DNA from: Sphingomonas sp. Leaf9
GTDB taxonomy: Bacteria > Pseudomonadota > Alphaproteobacteria > Sphingomonadales > Sphingomonadaceae
DNA: 64,000 nt
NCBI RefSeq assembly: GCF_001421355.1
Contig: NZ_LMKC01000001.1
Coordinates: 1-64,000, forward strand
Direction: 5' to 3'
Part shown: positions 47,512 to 56,190 of the stretch, in pieces
How positions within the stretch are numbered: position 1 is the first letter of the stretch
Layout: every line of letters starts with the position of its first letter
Position numbers and translations under genes: made by a program
The notes under the pieces: model-generated
Told to the model about the DNA's origin: nothing
What the model saw: only the letters and a program-made list of their open reading frames with translations
Database searches by the model: none

Positions 47512-47765
47512 GCCGTCAGCAGCGCGTCCAACCTGCCCTCACGCTCCAGCGCTGCCAGATCGTCCGATCCGCCGACATGGGTGTCGCCGATGAAGATCTG
47601 CGGCACCGTCGTACGGCCATTGGACTTCGCCAGCATTTCCTGCCGCTTCGGGCCGCCCATGCTGATATCGATCTCTTCATAGGCCGCGCCCTTCCCGTCG
47701 AGCAGCCGCTTGGCGCGCGTGCAATAGGGGCAGAAGGCCTTCGTGTAGATGAGGATGCTTGCCAT
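47508..47765 (-). CDS. grxC: glutaredoxin 3 (85 aa)
   Basis: A dithiol glutaredoxin. The active site is CPYC (Cys 12 and Cys 15 in YTKAFCPYCTRAK). The cis-Pro segment TTVPQIFIGDTHVGGSDDL is complete. ATG at 47765 gives the standard N-terminus (MASILIYTK), whereas the longer frame to 47912 lies inside comF. It sits in the comF-grxC-amidohydrolase-DUF1178 minus-strand run. Confidence 0.95.
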   Translation of the reverse strand: MASILIYTKAFCPYCTRAKRLLDGKGAAYEEIDISMGGPKRQEMLAKSNGRTTVPQIFIGDTHVGGSDDLAALEREGRLDALLTA

Positions 47766-47796
47766 GGACGTCAGGTGTGTCCGCTTCAGCCCCTTG

Positions 47797-48528
47797 TCAA
47801 TCATCCGTGCCGACGACCCGTGCCCAGCACAGGACCGTGACCCGCCGCGCGCCTGCACGGCGTAGCGCATTGGTACAGGCGTCGACCGTCGCGCCGCTGG
47901 TGTGGACGTCATCGATCAGCACCACCGAACGCCCGGCGACCGCCGCCGGATCGTCGACGACAAAGGCACCGCGCACCGCCTTTGCCCGCGCCCGTCCGCT
48001 CATGCCGCGGAGCGGCGGCGTCGGGCGGGTCCGGCGCAGGCTGTCGCGCAGCACCGGCAAGCCGCGCATCCGCCCGAGCGCCGCGGCGATCAGCACCGAC
48101 TGGTTATACCCCCGCGACCACAGCCGCCGCCGGTGGAGCGGCACCGGGATCAGGCAATCGGCATCCACCGCCAGATGCCGGGCCATCAACCGCGCCATCG
48201 TCGTCGCCAGTGCCAGCCGCCCGCCATATTTCAGTTTGAGCGCCACATCGCGCGCGACCGGGCCATAGGCGACCGCCGCGCGCACCCCGTCATGCACCGG
48301 TGGCTGGTGCAGGCAGGGGGCACAGCGCATTCCCGGACCCTGATCGACCGCCATCGGTGCGCCGCATCCGGCACAGGCCGGGTCGCCCAGAAACCGTAAC
48401 CCCGTCCAGCATCCCGCACAAAAGCGATGATCCGCCTCCACCACGACGCCACACCCCGGACAGCGCGGCGGGATCGCAAGGGCGACCAGTTGCGCGATGG
48501 CGGCGGCGGGCAGGTGGGCAAGGCGCAT
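47797..48528 (-). CDS. ComF family phosphoribosyltransferase-like protein (243 aa)
   Basis: Four cysteine pairs in the N-terminal part (CPGCG, CAGCW, CAGCG and a single CAPC) form the zinc-finger region of ComF/double-zinc-ribbon proteins. The C-terminal type I PRTase has LIPVPLHRRRLWSRGYNQS and the PRPP loop VVLIDDVHTSGATVDA. Members act in natural transformation or as PRTases of unknown substrate. ATG at 48528 begins MRLAHLPAAAIAQLVALAIP. The frame extends further upstream to 49713 antisense to the methyltransferase and is not coding there. Confidence 0.93.
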   Translation of the reverse strand: MRLAHLPAAAIAQLVALAIPPRCPGCGVVVEADHRFCAGCWTGLRFLGDPACAGCGAPMAVDQGPGMRCAPCLHQPPVHDGVRAAVAYGPVARDVALKLKYGGRLALATTMARLMARHLAVDADCLIPVPLHRRRLWSRGYNQSVLIAAALGRMRGLPVLRDSLRRTRPTPPLRGMSGRARAKAVRGAFVVDDPAAVAGRSVVLIDDVHTSGATVDACTNALRRAGARRVTVLCWARVVGTDD

Positions 48529-48573
48529 CGCGTGCCCTTGTCGCCGCGCCCGCCGCCCGGCACAAGGCGCGGC

Positions 48574-49413
48574 GTGAGTGCCCCCGATCTCTTTGCCCGC
48601 CCGCGCCGTCGCCTGCACCGCGACCGCGCCCAGTTCGACTTCGCCCGCGCCGATTTCCTGCACCGCTATATGCTGGAGGGGATCGAGGACCGGTTGCAGG
48701 CGGTGACGCGCAGTTTCTCGGACGTCCTGGACCTTGGCTGCGCCGATGCCGCCTTCGCCCCGCCGCCCGGCGCGCGGATCGCCCGGTTCGATCCCGGCTT
48801 CGCCTTTGCTCGCGCCGCGCACGGCGTGCAGGGGGACGAAGACCGGCTGCCCTTCGCCGATGGCGCGTTCGATCTGGTGGTGTCGGTCGGCGTGCTCGAC
48901 AGCGTGAACGACCTGCCCGGCGCGCTGACGCTGATCCGCCGCAGCCTGCGCCCCGACGGACTGTTCCTCGCCGCCTTCACCGGGGGCCGCACGCTCGCGA
49001 CCCTGCGCCAGTCGCTGCTGGCGGCCGAGGCGGATCGCCCAGCGGCGCGGGTTCATCCACAGATCGACCTGCGCTCGGCCGGCGACCTGCTGGTGCGCGC
49101 CGGCTTCGCGCTGCCCGTCGCCGATTCCGAAACGCTGACCGTGCGCTATGCGGGGCTTGGCAAGCTGGTCGACGACCTGCGCGGCATGGGCGCGACCGGC
49201 CTGCTGGAGCCGGCCCCGCTCGGCCGCGCCGGGCTGGTCGCCGCCGCCTCGGCCTTTGCCGATCGCGCCGATTCCGATGGCCGCACCGCCGAAGCGTTTG
49301 AGGTCATCTACCTGACCGGCTGGGCCCCCGCGCCCAGCCAGCCGCAACCGGCGCGTCGCGGCAGCGCCACCGCCTCGCTCGCCGACACGCTGGGTCGGCC
49401 GGGCGCGCCCTAG
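48574..49413 (+). CDS. SAM-dependent methyltransferase, NDUFAF5/BioC-like (279 aa, GTG start)
   Basis: A class I methyltransferase fold. The SAM loop is VLDLGCADAAFAPPPGARIA, and acidic motif II is FDLVVSVGVLDSVNDLP. The N-terminal DLFARPRRRLHRDRAQFDFA resembles the mitochondrial complex-I assembly factor NDUFAF5, whose alphaproteobacterial relatives are usually annotated as methyltransferases. GTG at 48574 is favoured because the frame upstream lies antisense in comF. The substrate, possibly an NADH dehydrogenase subunit, is inference. It diverges from comF across only 45 bp. Confidence 0.85.
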   Translation: MSAPDLFARPRRRLHRDRAQFDFARADFLHRYMLEGIEDRLQAVTRSFSDVLDLGCADAAFAPPPGARIARFDPGFAFARAAHGVQGDEDRLPFADGAFDLVVSVGVLDSVNDLPGALTLIRRSLRPDGLFLAAFTGGRTLATLRQSLLAAEADRPAARVHPQIDLRSAGDLLVRAGFALPVADSETLTVRYAGLGKLVDDLRGMGATGLLEPAPLGRAGLVAAASAFADRADSDGRTAEAFEVIYLTGWAPAPSQPQPARRGSATASLADTLGRPGAP

Positions 49414-49823
49414 ACCAGCGCTTCGAGCAGTCCGATCAGCGGCCGGTCGGCGGGCGGCATCGGCAGTGCGTGCAACTGCACCGGCCGCAGCCATTGCAGC
49501 GCCGTCGCATGCCGCGCGACCGGTATCCCGTGCCATTTGCGCAGGGCATAGAGCAGCAGCAACAGGTGCCGCTCGCCCAGCGCCTCGCTGGCAAAGGCGG
49601 CCGGCGCCAGGCACTGGTGATCGACCACGATCCCCAGTTCCTCGTCCAGTTCGCGGACCAGCGCCGCCTCGGGCGTCTCGCCAGCTTCCACCTTGCCGCC
49701 GGGAAATTCCCACAGACCGGCCATCGCCGTGCCCGGCGGACGCTGCTGGACCAGCACGCGCCCGTCGCCGTCGATCATCGCGGCGGCGGTTACCAGTAAT
49801 ATGCGGGCCGGGGCGGACGACAC
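49410..49823 (-). CDS. mutT: (deoxy)nucleoside triphosphate pyrophosphohydrolase, MutT-type (137 aa, GTG start)
   Basis: Hydrolyses oxidised nucleotides such as 8-oxo-dGTP. The Nudix box is perfect: GGKVEAGETPEAALVRELDE then ELGI. An ATG at 49865 is also in frame, but it would leave 15 bp to the divergent pilin start. The GTG at 49823 (preceded by GAGG) gives the family-like VSSAPARILLVTAAAMIDG. Its stop overlaps the methyltransferase stop convergently by 4 bp. Confidence 0.9.
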   Translation of the reverse strand: MSSAPARILLVTAAAMIDGDGRVLVQQRPPGTAMAGLWEFPGGKVEAGETPEAALVRELDEELGIVVDHQCLAPAAFASEALGERHLLLLLYALRKWHGIPVARHATALQWLRPVQLHALPMPPADRPLIGLLEALV

Positions 49824-49880
49824 TTTCTTAACCTCGTTCGGGATAGGGATCGGCGCTACAGCCATCGGGAGTCTTCCGTC

Positions 49881-50072
49881 ATGCGTTCATCTCTGCGCCT
49901 GCTGCGCAGCCTGTGGCGGGACCAGCGCGGCGGGACCGCCATCGAATACGGCATGATCCTCGCCCTGATCGTGATCGGCTTGATCGCCGCGATTGCTGCA
50001 TTGGGCAAGACCACCAGCGATCTGTGGAATGGCATCACACTGAATGTGACGCAAACCGGACCGCAAGGTTAA
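49881..50072 (+). CDS. Flp-family type IVb pilin (63 aa)
   Basis: A Tad-pilus major or minor pilin precursor. The prepilin-peptidase site is R-G/G-T-A-I-E-Y, giving the conserved Glu at +5 and Tyr at +6 in RGGTAIEYGMILALIVIG. A hydrophobic helix (about 18-44) follows a basic leader (MRSSLRLLRSLWRDQ). The mature pilin is about 45 residues. A second, different Flp pilin follows. No tad assembly gene is in the window, so export must rely on a distant cluster. Confidence 0.92.
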   Translation: MRSSLRLLRSLWRDQRGGTAIEYGMILALIVIGLIAAIAALGKTTSDLWNGITLNVTQTGPQG

Positions 50073-50201
50073 CCATCAAAATGATTTCCTCACGATTTCT
50101 TTAAACTTTTGTCAACCGCGCTCCCGGTACTTTGGCTTTGTCGAACGGAACCTGGTTTCGAACGGCCGGGAATTGAAGCACGCAGAACCATGGAGCAGAT
50201 T

Positions 50202-50369
50202 ATGCAGAAGATCCGTACCTTCCTGAAGAACAGCAAGGGCGCGACGGCCATCGAATACGGCCTGATCGCAGCGCTGATCGCCGTCGCCGCGATCGCCGCG
50301 ATGCAGGGCCTGGGCAACCAGCTGAAGCTGACCTTCGGCAACGTCACTGCCAACATGAAGGCGTCGTAA
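50202..50369 (+). CDS. Flp-family type IVb pilin (55 aa)
   Basis: A second Flp pilin. The processing site is K-G/A-T-A-I-E-Y in SKGATAIEYGLIAALIAVA, and a hydrophobic helix of about 25 residues follows. ATG at 50202 follows TGGAGCAGATT, although an in-frame ATG at 50190 is possible. A strong terminator begins 18 bp after the stop. The sequence differs from the first pilin outside the conserved helix, so they are not a fresh duplicate. Confidence 0.94.
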   Translation: MQKIRTFLKNSKGATAIEYGLIAALIAVAAIAAMQGLGNQLKLTFGNVTANMKAS

Positions 50370-50386
50370 GACCCTTCGCACCAAGG

Positions 50387-50425
50387 ATAGGGTGGCGGGA
50401 CGGGGGTCCCGCCACCCTATTTTAT
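50387..50425 (+). terminator. intrinsic terminator after the pilin pair
   Basis: ATAGGGTGGCGGGA (50387-50400) and TCCCGCCACCCTAT (50407-50420) form a perfect 14-bp stem with a six-base G-rich loop, followed by TTTATT. It ends the pilin transcript and also faces the accA gene end from the other strand. Confidence 0.92.
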
Positions 50426-50463
50426 TGTCCGCACGCAACCGCGTCTCCGGACAGGGCAAGTGG

Positions 50464-51411
50464 TTACAGGCGACCCATCGCCAGGAATTTCTTGCGCCGC
50501 GACTGCCGCAGCGCTGCGCCGTCCTGCGCCGACAGCGCGTTCAGCTCGCCATCGATCGCATCGCCCAGCGCCGCGATTGCCGCTGCCGGATCGCGATGCG
50601 CCGCGCCCAGCGGTTCGGCCACGATCCGGTCGATGACGCCCAGCGCCTTCAGATCCTGCGCCGTCACCCGCATCGCTTCGGCCGCTTCCGGTGCCTTGTC
50701 CGCCGTCCGCCACAGGATCGACGCGCAGCCTTCCGGGGAAATCACCGAATAGACCGCGTGCTCCATCATCAGCACCTTGTTGCCCGCCGCCAGCGCGATC
50801 GCGCCGCCCGAACCCCCTTCACCCAGGATCGCCGACACCATCGGCACGCCGAGGTTCAGCGCCGCCTCGGTCGAGCGCGCGATGGCCTCCGCCTGCCCGC
50901 GCTCTTCGGCCTGGATGCCGGGAAACGCGCCCGACGTGTCGACCAGCGTTACCACCGGCAGACCGAACCGATCGGCCAGCTGCATCAGGCGGATCGCCTT
51001 GCGATACCCCTCGGGCTTGCCCATGCCGAAATTGTGGCGCAGCCGTGTCGCGGTATCGTCGCCCTTTTCATGGCCAATCACCATGACCTTGCGCCCGCGG
51101 AACCGCCCGATCCCGCCCAGGATCGCCTGATCGTCGGCAAAGGCGCGGTCGCCGCCCAGCGGCATGAAGTCGTCGACCAGCCCCGCGACATAATGCTTGA
51201 AATGCGGCCGCTCCGGATGGCGCGCGACCTGCGTCTTCTGCCACGGGGTCAGCTTCGCATAGGTTTCGCGCAGCAGCCGGTCGGACTTCGTCTGCAACCG
51301 CCCGATCTCGGTCGCGATGTCCAGTTCCCCATCGGCGGCGGTGTCGCGCAGTTCGTCGATGCGCGCCTGCAGCTCGGCGATGGGTTTTTCGAAATCGAGG
51401 AAAGTAGCCAT
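50464..51411 (-). CDS. accA: acetyl-CoA carboxylase carboxyltransferase subunit alpha (315 aa)
   Basis: Transfers CO2 from carboxybiotin to acetyl-CoA with AccD. Family segments are [20 protein letters not shown] at the start, [35 protein letters not shown] and [17 protein letters not shown]. Length is normal. ATG at 51411 is preferred to 51447, which lies inside the non-family extension. xerD is 10 bp upstream in the same direction, so the two are probably co-transcribed. Confidence 0.97.
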   Translation of the reverse strand: MATFLDFEKPIAELQARIDELRDTAADGELDIATEIGRLQTKSDRLLRETYAKLTPWQKTQVARHPERPHFKHYVAGLVDDFMPLGGDRAFADDQAILGGIGRFRGRKVMVIGHEKGDDTATRLRHNFGMGKPEGYRKAIRLMQLADRFGLPVVTLVDTSGAFPGIQAEERGQAEAIARSTEAALNLGVPMVSAILGEGGSGGAIALAAGNKVLMMEHAVYSVISPEGCASILWRTADKAPEAAEAMRVTAQDLKALGVIDRIVAEPLGAAHRDPAAAIAALGDAIDGELNALSAQDGAALRQSRRKKFLAMGRL

Positions 51412-51421
51412 GGTCCGCGCC

Positions 51422-52330
51422 CTATGGCCGTGTCCGCCCGGCGTCAATCAGCGGGTGGAGTTCGCCCACCAGCTGCACCAGCCGCGATGCATCGACATGG
51501 GTATAGATTTCGGTGGTCGCGATATCGGCATGGCCCAGCATCGCCTGCAACGCGCGCAGGTCCGCGCCCCCTTCCAACAGGTGCGTGGCGAATGCGTGGC
51601 GCAGGACGTGCGGGCTGATCCGGTCGGGCGCGATCCCCGCCTCGCCAGCCAGCGCGCGCACGATCTGGTACAGCCGCATCCGCGACAAATGCCCCTTGCC
51701 CGACGGGAACAGCCAGGGGCTGTCCGCCGGCACATGCGCCCGCCATCGTGCCACCGCCGAACGCGACCGGTCGGACAGCGGCACCATCCGCTCGCGCCCG
51801 CCCTTCCCCTTCAGGATCATGTACGGCCGATCCGACACGATGCTCCCACGCGGCAGCGACACCAACTCGGTCGCACGCAGCCCCGATCCATAGAGCAGCT
51901 CGAACAGCGCGGAGAGCCGCAGGTCGTTGCGGTCGGGCGGCACCCGCGCGATCCGCGCATCGATCGCGGCGAACATGGCATCGATATCGCGGTTCGACAG
52001 GGTCTTGGGCAATCCGCGCGATGTGCCGGGCCGGGGCAGCGCCGCCCCGGGATCGTCGGCCCTGAGCCCTTCTTCCGCCAGGAACGCAAAGAACCGCCGC
52101 AGCGCCGCCGCCTTCCGCGCCACCGTCGACTTGGCGAGATCGGCCCAGCCATCGGCCAGCCGCCCGATCGCATCCGCATCCGCCCCGGCCAGCCGCCCGC
52201 CCAGCGCATCGGACGCCAGCGACAAATCGGTGCGATACGCGGACAACGTGTTGCGCGCCGCCCCCGCCTCCGCCGCCATCATTTCCAGAAAGCGGTCGAT
52301 CAATACCCGGTCGCCACCGGGCGCGGTCAC
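51422..52330 (-). CDS. xerD: site-specific tyrosine recombinase XerD (302 aa)
   Basis: Resolves chromosome dimers at dif with XerC and FtsK. A SAM-like core-binding N-terminus (about 1-95) is followed by the catalytic domain: Arg 152 in [13 protein letters not shown], Lys near 176 in [27 protein letters not shown] (His 241 and Arg 244), His 267 in MLGHADI and Tyr 276 in TTEIYTHVD. All catalytic residues are present. It is a core XerD rather than a phage integrase. It is preceded at 10 bp by an envelope gene of unknown function. Confidence 0.95.
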   Translation of the reverse strand: MTAPGGDRVLIDRFLEMMAAEAGAARNTLSAYRTDLSLASDALGGRLAGADADAIGRLADGWADLAKSTVARKAAALRRFFAFLAEEGLRADDPGAALPRPGTSRGLPKTLSNRDIDAMFAAIDARIARVPPDRNDLRLSALFELLYGSGLRATELVSLPRGSIVSDRPYMILKGKGGRERMVPLSDRSRSAVARWRAHVPADSPWLFPSGKGHLSRMRLYQIVRALAGEAGIAPDRISPHVLRHAFATHLLEGGADLRALQAMLGHADIATTEIYTHVDASRLVQLVGELHPLIDAGRTRP

Positions 52331-52340
52331 GCCCGACCCG

Positions 52341-54164
52341 TCACGACCGCGCGATCGCTTCCGCCGCGATCATCCGCGCCTCACCCTCACGCCCCGCCGC
52401 GCGCAGCGCCGCGACGATATGGAACAGCGCCTCGGCGGGCACCCCGCGCCAGTCGGACGTCTGCATGCCGGTGGCGGCGAGGAGCAGCACCGTGCCCCCC
52501 TCGCCATTCACGCCGGCACGGTCGATCGCATCGGTCCACGGATTGCGCGCCCCGACCGCGACGTTCAGCTCGCGCGCCATGCCCTGCACCTGATCGCGGG
52601 GCAGCCGGCCCAAGCCGGCGAGCGCGGCGAACAGCAACTGCCCCTTCCGCGCATTCTGTCCGGCATAGTCCGACACCGCGCCCGCCGCGACCGACCGTCC
52701 CATAGGGTCGGCGACGGTCAGCATCGCCCAGCCATCGCTGCCGACCGGAATGACCCCGCGCCAGCGCAGCGCCGGCAGGTCCAGCCCGGCGGTCAGCATC
52801 GACGCGATCAGCTGATCGGCATCGCCGGCGTGATCGGCGACCGGCGCGATCATCGCTGCCGCCCGCGCGGTCAGCACGCGCCGCGCATAGCCGAGCGGCG
52901 TGGTGATCGCCGGTTCCCAGAACTGGCGCAGCATCGCCAGCCGATCGGTATCGCTGCCGGTAAAGGCGGTGCGCAAATCGCTCGCCAGCGCGGTCTGCGT
53001 GCTGGTCGCATCCTCGTCGGTGGTCAGCTGGGCATAGAGGTCGACCAGCGCCTCGCTGGACACCACCCCTTGCGCAGCGGCCAGATCGGCATCGGCCAGC
53101 CGCAGGTTCGGCGCATATTGCGGCGCGGTCGCGTGCCAGTAGCGGACCTGTGGCCCAACGCCGCCGAACAGGCCGGCGGGGACCGGCGTCGCGCTGGCGG
53201 CAGCCATGCCGTAGCGCCACGCGGTCAGCCGGTCGATACCATCCCATTCGATCGTCGCGGCCCGGCGGCCCTGCGCGCCCTTGCCGACCAGCTTCTCGGC
53301 CAGCGCGACGTCGATCGCGCCGCCGCCCGGCGCCTGTCGCCGCGCCTGATCGACGATCCGCCCGGCCTGCGCCGCCTCACCCGACAGGCCGAGGCAGATG
53401 GCGTTGGCCAGCCGCCAACCGCGTTCGTTCGACACCCGCATCGCCGGCGCGTTCAGCGGGCAGAGACCGCCCGGATCGCCGGTGGCCAGCATCGCCTGCA
53501 TCGCGATCTGGTAGAGCTTGGGCGTATAGTTATCGATGTCGACCGACTGGACCAGCGCGCGCGCCGGGGCGGCTTCGCCCATCCGCACCAGCAGCCACGC
53601 ACGCTCGGCGGCGAAATCCGCGCCGTCGACGCCCGCCGGAGTGGCAATGTCGGACACCAGCGCCCGGCGCAGCGCGATCGAGACCCAGCGCGACGCGACC
53701 GGCGCGTCGAGCGAACGCATGATCCGTTGCAGCCACGGCCCGTCACTCGTGCCAAAGGCATTGCCGCCGAACGCGCCACCCTGTCCGGCGATGCCGATGC
53801 TGGCGGTCGAGCGCCGCGCATAATCGGGCAGCTCATATTGGCGCAGCGCTTCGGGGCTGATCGGGCTCGGCGTCGCGGTGGCACTCGGCACCGGCGACGG
53901 CTCGGCCCCCGGAATGCCGGGAACACCGGGCAATGGCTGCACGATCGGCGCGGCCGGCGCGAAATTGGGGGTGCCGGGTACAGCGGGCGCGGTCGGTCGG
54001 CCGCTCGCACGCGGGGTCGGCGTGGGCGCCGGGGCCGGTGCATCGCCGAAGCCCGGCGGCAATAGCGATTCGGGCACGTCCTGTCCGATCGCCGGTACCG
54101 CGACCGCGATCAGCGCGGCGGCAGCGATCCCGACGCGCAACCGGTCAGTTGGCGAGGTTTTCAA
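52341..54164 (-). CDS. exported protein of unknown function, xerD-linked (607 aa, TTG start likely)
   Basis: Not recognised. From a TTG at 54164 (preceded by AAAGGCGG), the sequence KTSPTDRLRVGIAAAALIAV leads into an export signal ending AIGQ. A Pro/Ala/Thr linker (about 35-75) is followed by a long Ala-rich helical domain without cysteine clusters or transmembrane spans, possibly a tetratricopeptide-like solenoid (repeated AERAWLLVRMGEAAPARALV style helices). The frame continues upstream to 54269 but lacks a sensible start. It overlaps a 45-aa membrane gene by 20 bp and precedes xerD by 10 bp. Confidence 0.7.
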   Translation of the reverse strand: MKTSPTDRLRVGIAAAALIAVAVPAIGQDVPESLLPPGFGDAPAPAPTPTPRASGRPTAPAVPGTPNFAPAAPIVQPLPGVPGIPGAEPSPVPSATATPSPISPEALRQYELPDYARRSTASIGIAGQGGAFGGNAFGTSDGPWLQRIMRSLDAPVASRWVSIALRRALVSDIATPAGVDGADFAAERAWLLVRMGEAAPARALVQSVDIDNYTPKLYQIAMQAMLATGDPGGLCPLNAPAMRVSNERGWRLANAICLGLSGEAAQAGRIVDQARRQAPGGGAIDVALAEKLVGKGAQGRRAATIEWDGIDRLTAWRYGMAAASATPVPAGLFGGVGPQVRYWHATAPQYAPNLRLADADLAAAQGVVSSEALVDLYAQLTTDEDATSTQTALASDLRTAFTGSDTDRLAMLRQFWEPAITTPLGYARRVLTARAAAMIAPVADHAGDADQLIASMLTAGLDLPALRWRGVIPVGSDGWAMLTVADPMGRSVAAGAVSDYAGQNARKGQLLFAALAGLGRLPRDQVQGMARELNVAVGARNPWTDAIDRAGVNGEGGTVLLLAATGMQTSDWRGVPAEALFHIVAALRAAGREGEARMIAAEAIARS

Positions 54165-54282
54165 GCGAAACCGCCTTTTCGATCTGGGTCGGCTGCTGCT
54201 CGGTCGACCGCCCTGCCAGCACGAACATGCCCGCGACCAGCGCGACGACGACGACGATAAGAATGACAAGCGAACGCGACAT
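54145..54282 (-). CDS. 45-aa single-span membrane protein
   Basis: A short gene encoding MSRSLVILIVVVVALVAGMF followed by VLAGRSTEQQPTQIEKAVSL and ENLAN. It has one N-terminal membrane anchor (about 4-24) and a small periplasmic tail. It overlaps the following 607-aa gene by 20 bp in another frame, and the same strand continues into xerD and accA. The compact coupling and clean composition support a real gene. The function is unknown; an inner-membrane partner of the 607-aa protein is a plausible inference. Confidence 0.7.
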   Translation of the reverse strand: MSRSLVILIVVVVALVAGMFVLAGRSTEQQPTQIEKAVSLENLAN

Positions 54283-54375
54283 GGATCAGATCGTCCCGAA
54301 TACGATGGGCCAGGGAAAAAGACGGCGACGCGCCTTTTGCCCGATCGGCGGGGCGGCTGTATAGCCCCTCCCGCA

Positions 54376-54927
54376 ATGCTGCAAATTCAAGACTCCCTGC
54401 CCCACCCCGCCCCCCGCTGGACCGGCCGCCCGATCGTGCTGGTCGGGCTGATGGGCGTCGGCAAATCCACCGTCGGCCGCCGCCTGGCGCAGCGGATGAA
54501 GCTCGATTTCGTCGATGCCGACAATGAAATCGAACATGCCGCCGGCATGACCATCGCCGAAATCTTCGAACGGTTCGGCGAGGAACATTTCCGCGACGGC
54601 GAACGCCGGGTCATCGCCCGGCTGATCGACGGCACGCCGAAAATCATCGCGACCGGCGGCGGCGCGTTCATGCAGCCCGATACCCGCAACCTGATTCTCG
54701 GACAGGCGCTGGCAATCTGGCTCGACGCGTCGCCCGCGGTGCTGGCCGACCGGGTGCGCCGCCGCGACACCCGCCCGCTGCTGCGCGGCAAGGACCCGGA
54801 AAAGGTGCTGACCGAACTCGCCCGCGTGCGAAACCCGGTCTACGCCCTTGCGCCGATCCATATCGTCAGCCAGCACGCGCCGCACGACGCCACCGTCACC
54901 GCTATCCTGAAAGCCATCGGCCAATGA
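54376..54927 (+). CDS. aroK: shikimate kinase (183 aa)
   Basis: Phosphorylates shikimate in chorismate synthesis. The P-loop GLMGVGKSTVGRRLAQRM, the substrate Asp in FVDADNEIEH, Arg in EEHFRDGERRVI and the GGGAF loop (IATGGGAFMQPDTR) are all present, as is the lid DTRPLLRG. ATG at 54376 is used; the long frame to 53878 is antisense to the neighbouring gene. It overlaps aroB by 4 bp. Confidence 0.96.
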   Translation: MLQIQDSLPHPAPRWTGRPIVLVGLMGVGKSTVGRRLAQRMKLDFVDADNEIEHAAGMTIAEIFERFGEEHFRDGERRVIARLIDGTPKIIATGGGAFMQPDTRNLILGQALAIWLDASPAVLADRVRRRDTRPLLRGKDPEKVLTELARVRNPVYALAPIHIVSQHAPHDATVTAILKAIGQ

Positions 54928-56024
54928 CCGTCATTCCCGTCGACCTCGGCACCCGCAGCTACGATATCGTGATCGAGGACGGCGTGCTGGCGCGGGCGGG
55001 CGACCATCTGGGGCCGATCGCGCGCGGGCGGCGGATGGTGATCGTGGCGGACGCGCAGGTGCCGATGCACCTCGCGACGCTGCGCGCCTCGCTCACCGCG
55101 TCGGGCATCGCCAGCGAGGTGATCGAGATCCCGGCGGGGGAGGGTTCGAAAAGCTGGGCGACGCTCGAATCGCTGCTCGATTCGCTGCTGGCGCTGGGCG
55201 TGGAGCGCGGCGACCATATCGTCGCGCTGGGCGGCGGGGTGATCGGCGATCTGGTGGGCTTTGCCGCCGCCATCCTGAAACGCGGCTGCGGCTTCGTACA
55301 GGTACCGACGACGCTGCTCGCGCAGGTCGATTCGTCGGTCGGTGGCAAGACCGGGATCAACACCCGCGCCGGCAAGAACCTGGTCGGCGCGTTTCATCAG
55401 CCCGCTTTGGTGCTTATCGACCCGACCACCCTCGACACGTTGCCTGCCCGCGAGGTGCGCGCCGGCTATGCGGAGGTCGTGAAATACGGCCTGATCGACG
55501 ATCCCGATTTCTTCGCATGGTGCGAATCGCATGGCACCGCGCTGTTGCTCGGCGATCCGCAGGCCCGCACCCACGCCATTGCCCGCTCGGTATCGGCCAA
55601 GGCGCGGATCGTCGGCGCCGACGAACGCGAGACGACCGGCACCCGCGCGCTGCTGAACCTCGGCCATACCTTCGGCCACGCGCTGGAGGCCGAAGCCGGC
55701 TTCGACGGATCGCTGCTGCATGGCGAAGGCGTGGCGGCCGGTATGGCGCTGGCCTTCGCCTATAGCGCCGAGCAGGGGCTGTGCCGCGCCGAGGATGCGG
55801 AGCGGGTCGCCGCGCATCTGCGCGCCGCCGGCCTGCCCGACGGCCTTGCCGCCGCCGGCATCGCCGAATCGGGCGACACGCTGGTCGGGCACATGCTCCA
55901 CGACAAGAAGCGCGAGGGCGGCACGCTGCCCTTCCTGCTCGCGCGCGGCATCGGGCATACCTATCTCGACCGCTCGGTCGATCTGGGACAGGTCGCTGCG
56001 TTCCTCGACCGGCAGCCCCGCTGA
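54924..56024 (+). CDS. aroB: 3-dehydroquinate synthase (366 aa)
   Basis: The second step of the shikimate pathway, converting DAHP to 3-dehydroquinate with NAD+ and zinc. NAD- and substrate-binding segments [20 protein letters not shown] and [16 protein letters not shown] and the zinc ligands in [15 protein letters not shown] and [15 protein letters not shown] are visible. It is coupled to aroK upstream and its TGATG overlap leads into the DUF2256 gene. Confidence 0.97.
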   Translation: MTVIPVDLGTRSYDIVIEDGVLARAGDHLGPIARGRRMVIVADAQVPMHLATLRASLTASGIASEVIEIPAGEGSKSWATLESLLDSLLALGVERGDHIVALGGGVIGDLVGFAAAILKRGCGFVQVPTTLLAQVDSSVGGKTGINTRAGKNLVGAFHQPALVLIDPTTLDTLPAREVRAGYAEVVKYGLIDDPDFFAWCESHGTALLLGDPQARTHAIARSVSAKARIVGADERETTGTRALLNLGHTFGHALEAEAGFDGSLLHGEGVAAGMALAFAYSAEQGLCRAEDAERVAAHLRAAGLPDGLAAAGIAESGDTLVGHMLHDKKREGGTLPFLLARGIGHTYLDRSVDLGQVAAFLDRQPR

Positions 56025-56173
56025 TGCCGCAGGGCGTTGCCAAGCGCGACCTGCCGACGAAGGTCTGCCCGGTGTGCGACCGCCCCTTTGCCTGGCGCAA
56101 GAAATGGGCGCGCGACTGGGATAATGTCGTCTATTGCTCCGACCGCTGCCGGCGGACGGACAAGGCTGATTAA
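56024..56173 (+). CDS. DUF2256 small zinc-finger-like protein (49 aa)
   Basis: A very small basic protein with [14 protein letters not shown] and YCSDRCR, a paired CxxC...CxxxC pattern that defines DUF2256 and probably binds zinc. It begins on the aroB stop (TGATG). Family members are widespread but uncharacterised. At 49 residues it is easily missed, but the pattern is diagnostic. Confidence 0.9.
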   Translation: MPQGVAKRDLPTKVCPVCDRPFAWRKKWARDWDNVVYCSDRCRRTDKAD

Positions 56174-56190
56174 CCGGATCACAGGCTTTC

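Noticed and set aside
48529..49713. upstream extension of ComF (extra 395 codons)
   Set aside because: It is antisense to the methyltransferase gene and Gly/Arg/Ala-rich; ComF begins at 48528 with a family-like N-terminus.
51422..52330. phage or integron integrase
   Set aside because: Its neighbours (accA and the envelope gene) and sequence match core XerD; no att site or cassette genes are present.
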